The notes under the pieces: model-generated | Databases searched by the model: none | What the model was told of the DNA's origin: nothing | What the model saw: only the letters and a program-made list of their open reading frames with translations | Shown here: piece after piece, positions 1-6,456 of the stretch | Layout of the letters: every line of letters begins with the position of its first letter | How positions within the stretch are numbered: the first letter of the stretch is position 1 | Translations under genes and position numbers: made by a program | Source: DATLWR01 sp035576205 | Lineage (GTDB): Bacteria > Pseudomonadota > Zetaproteobacteria > Mariprofundales > Mariprofundaceae | NCBI GenBank assembly: GCA_035576205.1 | Contig: DATLWR010000005.1 | Location: 1 to 7,584 of the forward strand | DNA: 7,584 nucleotides | Reading direction: 5' to 3'

Positions 1-365
1 CCCAGCAGGTGCAATGTACCCCCGGACTGGCCGCGGGCGATCACCTGCTTCAGCGCTTCGGAGGCGAAGAACGAGCCGTCGGCGATCGCCTTCATGATGC
101 GCGTCGGACCCTGGTCGAGGATCATGCCGGCGCCCATCGTCAAATGCCCCACCTCGGAGCCGCCGAGATCCTTGGCGGCCGGCAGGCCGACGTACGGGCC
201 GTGGGTCAGGAGTGTCGTGTGCGCACAACCGCCCCACAACGCGTCGAATACCGGCGTATTGGCCTGTGCCACCGCATCGTCGGTACCGCCGGAGCCGATG
301 CCCCAGCCGTCCATCACGATCAGCAATACCGGCCCGTTGCCGGCAAAATGATGCAACTTCGACAT
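1..365 (-). CDS. gpmI: 2,3-bisphosphoglycerate-independent phosphoglycerate mutase, N-terminal part (cut by window edge)
   Basis: This enzyme interconverts 3- and 2-phosphoglycerate in glycolysis and gluconeogenesis, in the cytoplasm, using two Mn ions and a phosphoserine intermediate. The visible 121 residues begin MSKLHHFAGNGPVLLIVMDG, with the metal-binding DGWG at residues 19-22. GGSEVGH at 69-74 contains the catalytic serine (Ser70), and the visible part ends in GGTLHLL, which leads into the family's 'LxSDGGVHSH' region. The string VGLPAAKDLGGSEVGH and the following DQGP block resemble the plant/trypanosomatid-like branch of iPGM more than the E. coli GpmI branch. The usual MGNSEVGH reads LGGSEVGH here, so the residue before the catalytic serine is Gly, not Asn. 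The ATG at 365 is preceded by AAGGA at a suitable distance. The gene starts 13 bases after the yajR stop on the same strand, so the two are probably co-transcribed. The C-terminal part lies outside the window. Confidence 0.95.
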   Translation of the reverse strand, partial: MSKLHHFAGNGPVLLIVMDGWGIGSGGTDDAVAQANTPVFDALWGGCAHTTLLTHGPYVGLPAAKDLGGSEVGHLTMGAGMILDQGPTRIMKAIADGSFFASEALKQVIARGQSGGTLHLL

Positions 366-378
366 GTTAATCCTTTAC

Positions 379-1740
379 TTATGCCTGCTGCGGCAGCACT
401 CCCTGCAGCGCCTCGGCATCGAACTTCTGCTTGTCGACCCGCAGGAAGATGGCGTTCTCCTCCGCCACGACGCGCGCCTCGTGCACGCCGTCGAGCGCCA
501 GGATCGCCGCTTCCAGTGCCGCCGTGTCGGCCACCAGCTTGCCGTTCACGTGCGCCATCTGGCTGGAAAGCATCAGCGGCATCCTTTGTCCGAGCGCCAA
601 GAGCAGCCAGGCCAGCATCGCCGCGGCACAGCCGAGGAAGACGCCGCTGACGCCGTATTCGCCGTAGGCCCAGCCGCCGCCCGCACCGCCGATGAAGGCG
701 CCGAGGAACTGCGATGTCGAGTAGACGCCCATCGCCGTGCCCTTGGCATCGATCGGTGCCAGCCGCGAGATCAGCGACGGCAGGGTAGCCTCCAGCACGT
801 TATAGGCAATGAAAAACAGCAGCAGGCCGCCGATCACCGCCACCATGCCCTTGTGGAACAGGCCGAGCAGCAGTGCCGAGAGCATGACGCCGCTGATCGC
901 GGTCAGGAACACCTGCCGCATCTTCCCCTTGCTTTCGGCCATGATGATCATCGGTACCATGATGACCATCGCCACCAGCAGCACCGGCAGGTAGACCCAG
1001 GCATGGTGCACCGGCGGGATATGCAGCTGGTCGCGCAGCACGAACGGCAGCGCGATGAACATCGCAGTCATCACACCATGCAGCGCCATGATGCCGAAAT
1101 CGAGACGCAGCAGCTGGCCGTCCTTCAGGATGCGGCCGAACTCGGTCGGCACCGCTTCGGTATCGCGATGGCGCCCCGTCGTCTCGGGCGTCGGCACGAC
1201 AGTGAACAGAGCCACGATGGAGAGCACGGCCAGTACGGCGGTGACCCAGAAAATCCCCTTCACGCCGATCACGGCATCGACCCACGGTGCGAGGATCAGC
1301 GAGATCGTGAACGACATGCCGATGGTCATGCCGATCACCGCCATGGCACGCAGCCGCACATCCTCGCGGGTCAGGTCGGCCAGCATGGCGGTGAGTGCCG
1401 CGGCGATGGCGCCCGCACCCTGCAGGGCGCGGCCGATGATCACGCCCCAGATGCTGTCGGCCATGGCCGCCACGATGCTGCCGATGGCGAAAATCACCAG
1501 GCCAGCGGCAATCACCGGCTTGCGGCCGATACGATCGGACATCCAGCCGAACGGAATCTGCAGGATGGCCATGGTCAGGCCGTAGGCGCCGAGCGCCATA
1601 CCGACCAGGAGCGGGGTAACGCCGTGCAGCCCCTCGGCGTACATGGCAAAGACCGGCAGGATCAGGAACAGGCCCAGCATGCGCAGACCGTAGATACCGG
1701 CGATGGAAAAGACACTTCGTTTCTCGGCGGGATTGAACAA
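379..1740 (-). CDS. yajR: YajR-like major facilitator superfamily transporter with C-terminal YAM domain
   Basis: This is a 12-helix inner-membrane MFS exporter of the drug:H+ antiporter type; its physiological substrate is unknown. With the TTG start it has 453 residues, essentially the length I recall for E. coli YajR (about 454). MFNPAEKRSVF aligns with the E. coli N-terminus before the first helix (LRMLGLFLILPV). MFS motif A is GWMSDRIGRKP at about 65-75 (Asp69, Arg70, Arg73). RALQGAGAIAAA follows in helix 4, and GTAMGVYSTSQFLGAFIGG lies in the C-terminal half. Residues from about 390 to the end form a soluble tail (GKLVADTAALEAAIL...VHEARVVAEENAIFLRVD) that fits the ferredoxin-like YAM domain known from YajR. 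The TTG at 1740 is chosen because GGAGG lies 5 bases upstream and because longer in-frame starts (ATG at 1875, among others) add a charged, non-membrane extension that YajR lacks. It probably forms an operon with gpmI. Confidence 0.9.
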   Translation of the reverse strand: MFNPAEKRSVFSIAGIYGLRMLGLFLILPVFAMYAEGLHGVTPLLVGMALGAYGLTMAILQIPFGWMSDRIGRKPVIAAGLVIFAIGSIVAAMADSIWGVIIGRALQGAGAIAAALTAMLADLTREDVRLRAMAVIGMTIGMSFTISLILAPWVDAVIGVKGIFWVTAVLAVLSIVALFTVVPTPETTGRHRDTEAVPTEFGRILKDGQLLRLDFGIMALHGVMTAMFIALPFVLRDQLHIPPVHHAWVYLPVLLVAMVIMVPMIIMAESKGKMRQVFLTAISGVMLSALLLGLFHKGMVAVIGGLLLFFIAYNVLEATLPSLISRLAPIDAKGTAMGVYSTSQFLGAFIGGAGGGWAYGEYGVSGVFLGCAAAMLAWLLLALGQRMPLMLSSQMAHVNGKLVADTAALEAAILALDGVHEARVVAEENAIFLRVDKQKFDAEALQGVLPQQA

Positions 1741-1745
1741 AAAAG

Positions 1746-1750
1746 CCTCC
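1746..1750 (-). promoter_or_regulatory. Ribosome binding site deciding the TTG start of yajR
   Basis: On the minus strand the sequence reads GGAGG-CTTTT-TTG, a full Shine-Dalgarno 5 bases from the TTG at 1740. No other in-frame start in the upstream open frame has a comparable site. Confidence 0.7.
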
Positions 1751-1839
1751 GGAATATCGAAAATCGCGCGGCATCCTAGCATCGGCAACCCGGATGCGCA
1801 TGCCCGATGCACCTCCTGCTTGCTTTGCTTGCCGCGCCT

Positions 1840-1862
1840 GCAAGGAATGGGCAACCTTGCCC
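1840..1862. promoter_or_regulatory. Nested inverted repeats, possible operator
   Basis: Two overlapping perfect inverted repeats are seen: GCAAGG (1840-1845) with CCTTGC (1855-1860), 9 bases apart, and GGGCAA (1849-1854) with TTGCCC (1857-1862), 2 bases apart. They lie 33 bases before the antiporter ATG, just upstream of the TATGCT that could be its -10 element. Binding by a dimeric regulator is inference; no regulator gene is in the window. Confidence 0.3.
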
Positions 1863-1894
1863 GACTATGCTGCACCGGAACACTCGTTTAGAAC

Positions 1895-3766
1895 ATGGGT
1901 ATTGATTCCCCCGTTAGCCCCACCACAGCGTTTGTTTCCGCCGTGCTGGTCGCTGTAACCGCGCAGCTGCTGGCCACCCGTTTCCGTTTCTCCCCCATCC
2001 TGCTCTGGCTCTCCGCCGGCATGATCCTCGGCCCCTACGGACTGCACTGGCTGCAGGCCGACCGCATCCAGCCGGCCATGCATACGCTGGTCGAACTGGG
2101 CCTGGCGGTAATCCTCTTCGAGGGCGGCCTGAACCTGAATCTGAAAGCCATCAAGGAGACCGGCTGGGTGATCGGCCGCCTGGTGATCCTGGGGCCGCTG
2201 ATCTGCATGTTTGCCGGCGGTGCCGCCGCCCACTGGCTGGCCGGCATGAACTGGCCGCTGGCGCTGCTGTTCGGTGCCCTGGTGTCGGTCGGCGGACCGA
2301 CGGTCATCATGCCGATTGTCCGCCAGATGCGGCTCGGGCGCACCATCAGCCATATCCTCACCGGCGAGGCGATGCTGGTCGACGGCATCGGCGCCATCCT
2401 CGCCATCGTCATGCTGCAGGTGGCGCTCACCCCCGAGACGCCGGGCCCCTACATCCTGCAGGACATCTTCTTCAAGGCGGCGATCGGCGCCGCGGTCGGC
2501 ATTGCCGGCGGCCGCCTGCTCGCCTGGCTCTTGTCGATCGACAGCATCAAGGACATGGAGCTTCGGACCATCATGTCGCTGGCCGCGGCCTGGGGCCTGT
2601 TCCTGCTCTCCGACAGCCTCAGCCAGCAGGCAGGCCTGCTCACCATGCTGGTGATGGGCGCGACACTGCAGCGCATGGAGCTGCCCGACCTGCAGCGGTT
2701 GCGCCATTTCAAGGGCAGTCTGTCGGTGCTGCTGATCTCGCTGCTCTTCGTGCTGCTGGCCGCCAACCTCAACCTGAAAGTGATCGAAGCCTACCTCTGG
2801 GAGGGTCTCGGCATCTTCGTCATCCTCGCCCTCGTCGTACGGCCGCTGACGGCGGTGCTGGCGACCCTCGGCTCGGGCCTGGCCTGGAAGGAGACCGGCT
2901 ATCTCGCCGGCATGGCCCCCCGCGGCGTGGTGGCGGCCGGTATCACCTCGCTGTTCGCGCTGATCCTGCAGGACAACGGCCAGCCGCAAAGCGAGATGTT
3001 CCTGGCACTGGTCTATATCATCATCATCATTTCGGTTTTCACCTACAGCCTCATCGCCTCGCCGCTGAAGAAGCTGCTGCGGATCGAGGGCGGCGACGAG
3101 CGCTCGGTACTGATCATCGGCGGCGGCCAGGTCGGTGCCGAGGTGGGCCGGGCGCTGGCCGAGGATCGCGAGGTGCGCTTCCTCGATCTGAACGCCGAGG
3201 TGGTTCGCAACATGCAGCTCTCCGGCTTCACCGCCGTGCGCGGCAATGCGCTGGACCCGCTGTACATGGAGATTCTGCGCGCCGAGGAGATGGGTACGGT
3301 GCTGATCATGACCGGCTCCTCCGACCACAACCTGCTGATCGCCCGCATGGCCCACGAGGAGTTCCACATCCCGCAGATCTATGTCGCCATGCAGGAGGGC
3401 GACGAGAGCAAGCATTCGCGGCTGTTGCGGCAGTTGCAGACCAAGCGTCTGTTCAGCAAGGCCTACACCTTCACCTACTGGAACGACCAGGCCTACCGCA
3501 AGCGGCTGGTCTACGAGACGCGCGAGGTGGAGCCCGATTCGCCGCTGATCGGCCAGCGCATGGTCGATTCCCGCATCCCGCACGGCGTGTTGCCAATCTG
3601 CATCGTCCGCAAGGGGCAGACCTGCATCCCGCACGACGATTTCCGTTTTGCCGTCGGCGATGAGATCAAGATGCTGATGCGCCCCGAGCGCATCGAGGAA
3701 GGACAGCCGTTGATCCTGCCGCCGCCTACCGACAACAGCCGGGTTGCCGAACCGAAAGAAGCGTGA
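1895..3766 (+). CDS. Cation:proton antiporter (CPA/NhaP-like) with C-terminal TrkA-N and RCK_C domains
   Basis: This is an inner-membrane monovalent cation/H+ antiporter of 623 residues, probably exchanging Na+ or K+ for protons in pH and ion homeostasis; the ion cannot be read from the sequence. The Na_H_Exchanger domain spans about 15-395. GGPTVIMPIVRQ (133-144) and GEAMLVDGIGAILA (157-170, Asp163) form the transport-site region. APRGVVAAG (341-349, Arg343) is the conserved late-helix arginine motif. This 'GPTVI...VDGIGA' pattern differs from the TDP/ND pattern of classical NhaP, but as I recall it is normal for the subfamily that carries TrkA domains. A cytoplasmic nucleotide-binding Rossmann domain follows (SVLIIGGGQVG, glycines 409-414, acidic Asp431, GNALDP at 450-455). 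An RCK_C domain occupies about 545-597. The ATG at 1895 has no clear Shine-Dalgarno. The stop overlaps the gluQ start. Confidence 0.93.
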   Translation: MGIDSPVSPTTAFVSAVLVAVTAQLLATRFRFSPILLWLSAGMILGPYGLHWLQADRIQPAMHTLVELGLAVILFEGGLNLNLKAIKETGWVIGRLVILGPLICMFAGGAAAHWLAGMNWPLALLFGALVSVGGPTVIMPIVRQMRLGRTISHILTGEAMLVDGIGAILAIVMLQVALTPETPGPYILQDIFFKAAIGAAVGIAGGRLLAWLLSIDSIKDMELRTIMSLAAAWGLFLLSDSLSQQAGLLTMLVMGATLQRMELPDLQRLRHFKGSLSVLLISLLFVLLAANLNLKVIEAYLWEGLGIFVILALVVRPLTAVLATLGSGLAWKETGYLAGMAPRGVVAAGITSLFALILQDNGQPQSEMFLALVYIIIIISVFTYSLIASPLKKLLRIEGGDERSVLIIGGGQVGAEVGRALAEDREVRFLDLNAEVVRNMQLSGFTAVRGNALDPLYMEILRAEEMGTVLIMTGSSDHNLLIARMAHEEFHIPQIYVAMQEGDESKHSRLLRQLQTKRLFSKAYTFTYWNDQAYRKRLVYETREVEPDSPLIGQRMVDSRIPHGVLPICIVRKGQTCIPHDDFRFAVGDEIKMLMRPERIEEGQPLILPPPTDNSRVAEPKEA

Positions 3767-4674
3767 AGCGCCTCCGCACCCGCTTCGCTCCCAGTCCCAC
3801 CGGCCTGCTGCACGTCGGCAACGCCTACTCGGCGCTGCACTGCCAGGAATGGGCGGATCGCCACGGCGCCGAACTCATCCTGCGCATCGAGGACATCGAT
3901 CACACCCGCTGCCGCGATGAATACGTCTCGGCATTGCTGGAGGATCTCGCCTGGCTGGGCCTGACTTGGCCCGAGCCGGTGCTCCGGCAGAGCCGCAACC
4001 TCCCCGCCTACCGCACAACGCTGGAGCGGTTGCATATGCTGGGTGTGATCTATCCCTGTTTCTGCACCCGCCAGTCGATCGCCGCCGAGATCGAACGCAT
4101 GGGCCTCGCCCCGCATGCAGGCGAGCACGGCGAGCTCTATCCCGGCACATGCCGCAGCCTCGCCCCCCACGAACGCCAGACACGCATGCGTGATGGACTG
4201 TTTGCCTGGCGGCTGGACATGGCACACGCCATGTCTGTTGCCGAGTCGATGAACGGCGAGCCATTGCTGTGGCGCGATGGCGACGGCCGGCATCATCCGG
4301 TGCAGCTGGCGCACGATACGGTGGTCGGCCGCAAGGACATCGGCATCAGCTACCACCTCGCGGTGGTGGTCGACGATGCGTCGCAGGGCGTCACGCACGT
4401 CATCCGCGGCGAGGACCTGCGGGATTCGACGCCTTTGCACCGCCTGCTGCAGGCGTTGCTCGATCTGCCGTCTCCCGTCTACATCCATCACCCGCTGCTG
4501 CTCGACATCAGGGGCGAACGGCTGGCCAAGCGCAACAATTCGACGACGCTCGCCAGCCTGCGCGAGGCGGGAGTTTCGCCGTCACGCCTGCGCCGTTTCC
4601 TGCTCGAAGAGTCGCAAGGGGTCTGGCCGTTCGCCGATGAAGCCGCAACGTTTGCAGGGTTGGCAGGCGACTAG
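3763..4674 (+). CDS. gluQ: Glutamyl-Q tRNA(Asp) synthetase
   Basis: This cytoplasmic class I synthetase-like enzyme activates glutamate without tRNA and attaches it to queuosine at position 34 of tRNA(Asp). The product has 303 residues, the usual size of a GluRS catalytic core lacking the anticodon-binding domain. RFAPSPTGLLHVGN (7-20) holds the HIGH-type motif HVGN, and RIEDIDHTR (41-49) the glutamate-binding region. Zinc ligands fit Cys99, Cys101, Tyr126 and Cys130 (PCFC...LYPGTC). VIRGEDLRDSTPLH (213-226) is the conserved central motif. The KMSKS-type signature reads LAKRNNS (254-260). The start is GTG, overlapping the antiporter stop as GTGA, and MKRLRTRFAPSPTG is exactly the expected N-terminus, so the two genes are probably translationally coupled. 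Elsewhere gluQ often follows dksA; here it follows a transporter gene. Confidence 0.95.
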   Translation: MKRLRTRFAPSPTGLLHVGNAYSALHCQEWADRHGAELILRIEDIDHTRCRDEYVSALLEDLAWLGLTWPEPVLRQSRNLPAYRTTLERLHMLGVIYPCFCTRQSIAAEIERMGLAPHAGEHGELYPGTCRSLAPHERQTRMRDGLFAWRLDMAHAMSVAESMNGEPLLWRDGDGRHHPVQLAHDTVVGRKDIGISYHLAVVVDDASQGVTHVIRGEDLRDSTPLHRLLQALLDLPSPVYIHHPLLLDIRGERLAKRNNSTTLASLREAGVSPSRLRRFLLEESQGVWPFADEAATFAGLAGD

Positions 4675-4729
4675 AAATACACCATAGTTCGGTGTGATTT
4701 ATTTAAATTAACATCGTTTGGAGTGTTCT
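4675..4729 (+). other. Short AT-rich gap between gluQ and cysM with a weak hairpin
   Basis: ACACC (4679-4683) can pair with GGTGT (4691-4695) around a 7-base loop, and is followed by ATTTATTTAAATT (4697-4709). This could be a weak terminator for the antiporter-gluQ transcript. The AT-rich stretch could equally be part of a cysM promoter, but I cannot assign clear -35 and -10 boxes. Confidence 0.35.
4720..4723 (+). promoter_or_regulatory. Ribosome binding site deciding the TTG start of cysM
   Basis: GGAG lies 6 bases before the TTG at 4730 (GGAG-TGTTCT-TTG). The other in-frame TTG, at 4718, overlaps this GGAG and has no site of its own, so 4730 is preferred. Confidence 0.75.
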
Positions 4730-5671
4730 TTGGCATCCATCCTTGATCTGATCGGCAACACGCCACTCGTTGAACTGCAACGGCTGACCCGCCACCTGCC
4801 GGAGAACATCCGCATCCTGGCGAAGCTGGAGCGTTTCAATCCGGGCGGTTCGGTGAAGGACCGGCCGGCGCTGTGGATGATCCGCGACGGTATTGCGAAA
4901 GGTGCGCTCACGCCGGGCAAGATCATCCTCGACTCCACCAGCGGCAACACCGGCATCGCGCTGGCGATGATCGGCGCCTCGCTCGGCTACCGGGTGCGGC
5001 TGGTGATGCCGGGAAACGTCTCCGACGAACGCAAGCGCATCTGCCGCGCCTTCGGCGCCGAGATCATCTTCTCCGACCCGCTGGAGGGCTCCGACGGCGC
5101 CATCCTGAAGGCGCGCGAGATTTATGCCGACAACCCCGAGCACTACTTCAAGCCCGACCAGTACAACAACCCGGCCAACCCGCAGGCGCACGAAGAGAGC
5201 ACCGGCCCCGAAATCTGGCGTGATACCGAAGGCCGCGTCACCCACTACATCGCCTCGCTCGGCACCTCCGGCACGCTGGTCGGCACCGGCCGTTACCTGA
5301 AGCGGATGAATCCCGATATCCGCATCATTGCCGCCGAGCCTGACTCACCGTTCCACGGCATCGAGGGGCTCAAGCATATCGAATCGAGCATCGTGCCCGG
5401 CATCTACGACGAAACGTTGCACGACGAGAAGATCGGCATCAGCACCGAGGCCGCCTACGAATACACGCAGCGGCTGGCCGCCGAGGAAGGGATCCTCTCC
5501 GGCCTCTCCTGCGGCTGCGCCCTGGCTGCGGCACTCACGCTTGGCGAACGGCTGGCGGCCGAGGGCAAACCGGCCGAGATCGTCGCCATCTTCCCGGATG
5601 GCGGCGAGAAATACCTGACCACGCCGGTCTTCGCCGGCAGCTCGCGGGTCAACTACGCCGAGGGAATCTGA
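4730..5671 (+). CDS. cysM: Cysteine synthase, CysM family (PLP-dependent, fold type II)
   Basis: This cytoplasmic pyridoxal-phosphate enzyme forms L-cysteine from an activated serine (O-acetylserine in most bacteria) and a sulfur donor. From the TTG at 4730 it has 313 residues. ILDLIGNTPLVEL (4-16) is the family N-terminus. The PLP lysine is Lys43 in GGSVKDRP. The substrate loop STSGNTG is at 69-75 and the PLP phosphate-binding GTSGT at 178-182. GILSGLSCGCALAAAL supplies the serine expected to contact the pyridine nitrogen. The end, DGGEKYLTTPVFAG, and the block NPANPQAHEESTGPEIW resemble the mycobacterial CysM type. The arginine I recall as marking O-phosphoserine use in that enzyme (after AAEP) is Asp here, in AAEPDSPFHG. 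O-acetylserine is therefore the safer guess. It may be transcribed with gluQ or separately. Confidence 0.93.
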   Translation: MASILDLIGNTPLVELQRLTRHLPENIRILAKLERFNPGGSVKDRPALWMIRDGIAKGALTPGKIILDSTSGNTGIALAMIGASLGYRVRLVMPGNVSDERKRICRAFGAEIIFSDPLEGSDGAILKAREIYADNPEHYFKPDQYNNPANPQAHEESTGPEIWRDTEGRVTHYIASLGTSGTLVGTGRYLKRMNPDIRIIAAEPDSPFHGIEGLKHIESSIVPGIYDETLHDEKIGISTEAAYEYTQRLAAEEGILSGLSCGCALAAALTLGERLAAEGKPAEIVAIFPDGGEKYLTTPVFAGSSRVNYAEGI

Positions 5672-5677
5672 CAACTG

Positions 5678-5695
5678 CCGGAATATCGATTCCGG
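5678..5695 (+). terminator. Hairpin after cysM (possible weak terminator or RNA end)
   Basis: CCGGAAT-ATCG-ATTCCGG is a perfect 7-bp stem with a 4-base loop, starting 7 bases after the cysM stop. Its position fits transcript ending or 3'-end protection, but no U-tract follows, so intrinsic termination is uncertain. Confidence 0.35.
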
Positions 5696-5712
5696 AAACC
5701 ACGGCGTATCTG

Positions 5713-5746
5713 GCTAATGACTTCTTCGGGCCAAAAGCAGACACTC
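5713..5746 (-). repeat. 34-base dispersed repeat, left copy (inverted relative to the right copy)
   Basis: Read on the minus strand, these bases match 6457-6490 at 23 of 34 positions. The outer blocks match at 15/18 and 8/10, and a diverged 6-base centre falls between them. The shared core is TGTC(T/G)GCTT(T/A)TGGCC. The two copies face each other across the HAD gene. Their function is unknown. Confidence 0.5.
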
Positions 5747-5754
5747 AGATCAAC

Positions 5755-5766
5755 ATCACTAGTGAT
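5755..5766. promoter_or_regulatory. 12-base perfect palindrome upstream of the HAD gene, possible operator
   Basis: ATCACTAGTGAT is fully self-complementary and ends 30 bases before the ATG of the HAD gene. An overlapping inverted pair GATCA/TGATC (5748-5752, 5763-5767) adds further symmetry. Protein binding is inference. Confidence 0.25.
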
Positions 5767-5796
5767 CGGTTTGATTTGGATTGAAGGTGTTCGAGA

Positions 5797-6369
5797 ATGG
5801 ATATAAGCAAGGAACTTAGCAAGGCACTGGAAGCCGCAGAAAAATATGTTCTGGACGGAGAAAGCTCAGAAAAAATTTATGGTGCCCAATTGGAAGAGCC
5901 ACATCTTGCACCTTGGCCGACAGAGCCTTGCAAGATCGTGTTTCTGGATTTGGACGGCGTTCTCAATTCCGAGTTGAGCATTAAAAAACTAGGCACACGA
6001 TTCCGCTTTGCAGAGACAAACGTCTCCGCCTTAAATGAAATATTGCAGCAGACCCAAGCGCGGATTGTGATAACAAGCACTTGGAGATCAGGTTATTCGC
6101 TGCCTGAAATCGCAAGTTTCCTTGAACGTGATGGGGTGCTTGCAAAGCGAGTTGCCGGCAAAACGCAAATCCTTAACCAACCACGTGGGTTAGAGATCGA
6201 TGCGTGGCTCCGTTCGGTTCCGTATGCCGTGGCATCCTATGTCATTCTGGATGACAACAACGATATGGCGATGCATAGCAACCGATTAGTGCAGACGGCC
6301 CCCCTAATGGGCTTGACCTTTACTCAGGCTCAACGTGCGATTGAGTTGCTTTCAGTTCCTTGGACCTAA
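5797..6369 (+). CDS. Small HAD-superfamily protein (HAD domain like that of Swiss Army Knife RNA repair proteins)
   Basis: The product has 190 residues and no signal peptide or membrane segment. After a polar, helix-prone N-terminus (1-40) comes a compact HAD core. KIVFLDLDGVLNSE (46-59) carries the nucleophile and general acid/base Asp51 and Asp53. IVITSTWRSG (90-99) is motif II. Basic residues around 116-130 (KRVAGKTQILNQPRG) could supply motif III. YVILDDNNDM (148-157) supplies the metal-binding acids Asp152 and Asp153. The pattern FLDLDGVLN...STWR...LDD...DM...GLT fits the small HAD group I recall as HAD_SAK_2, whose members occur alone or in RNA repair proteins. Phosphatase or nucleotidase activity is likely; the substrate is unknown. 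Codon use is strikingly AT-richer than its neighbours (sampled lines of 40% and 48% G+C against 67% in cysM), suggesting acquisition. AAGG lies 9 bases before the ATG. Confidence 0.78.
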   Translation: MDISKELSKALEAAEKYVLDGESSEKIYGAQLEEPHLAPWPTEPCKIVFLDLDGVLNSELSIKKLGTRFRFAETNVSALNEILQQTQARIVITSTWRSGYSLPEIASFLERDGVLAKRVAGKTQILNQPRGLEIDAWLRSVPYAVASYVILDDNNDMAMHSNRLVQTAPLMGLTFTQAQRAIELLSVPWT

Positions 6370-6401
6370 TCACATACAAGATTGGAAACAGCCCGTCGAT
6401 A

Positions 6402-6419
6402 ACTGGGAAATGGCCCAGT
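6402..6419 (+). terminator. Hairpin downstream of the HAD gene
   Basis: ACTGGG (6402-6407) pairs with CCCAGT (6414-6419) around AAATGG. It lies 32 bases after the HAD stop. No U-run follows, so it is only a possible terminator. Confidence 0.3.
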
Positions 6420-6456
6420 ATCAAAGTCAAAACTTGGCCATGGGAGTGTATGATGT

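Larger units (their letters stand above)
1741..1894. other. Divergent intergenic region between yajR and the antiporter gene
   Basis: These 154 bases separate two divergently transcribed genes, so they should hold promoters for both. I do not see a convincing sigma70 promoter on either strand. The plus-strand TATGCT at 1866-1871 is an acceptable -10, but nothing good lies 17 bases upstream. The minus-strand open frame of yajR continues through this region, so a longer transporter cannot be excluded from reading frame alone. Nested inverted repeats at 1840-1862 are listed separately. Confidence 0.6.
5672..5796 (+). other. Intergenic region between cysM and the HAD gene, with palindromes
   Basis: No gene is seen in these 125 bases. 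A perfect 7-base stem, CCGGAAT/ATTCCGG with an ATCG loop (5678-5695), lies just after the cysM stop; it has no T-run, so it would be a poor intrinsic terminator. One copy of a 34-base repeat (5713-5746) and the palindrome ATCACTAGTGAT (5755-5766) follow. AAGG at 5784-5787 is the likely ribosome binding site of the HAD gene. G+C falls along this stretch, marking the change to atypical DNA. Confidence 0.6.

Noticed and set aside
133..170. Loss of classical TDP/ND transport motifs in the antiporter (residues about 133-170 of the product) as a sign of inactivity
   Set aside because: The GPTVI...VDGIGA version is, as I recall, characteristic of the TrkA-linked antiporter subfamily, so it is not evidence of a broken transporter.
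364..1779. 471-codon open frame on the plus strand, opposite yajR
   Set aside because: Its product is rich in His, Gln, Asp and Arg with no domain, which is typical of the antisense frame of a GC-rich gene. The minus strand encodes a clear YajR with all family motifs.
1865..3634. 589-codon open frame on the minus strand, opposite the antiporter gene
   Set aside because: Low-complexity His/Gln/Asp/Arg composition and no motif. The plus strand carries a complete antiporter with TrkA domains.
3511..4491. 326-codon open frame on the minus strand, across the antiporter-gluQ junction
   Set aside because: Shadow of two confidently identified plus-strand genes, with no recognisable family features.
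1749..5689. Identical 12-mer CCGGAATATCGA at 1749-1760 and 5678-5689
   Set aside because: One shared 12-mer in a window of this length is about what chance gives, and the second copy is explained by the post-cysM hairpin.
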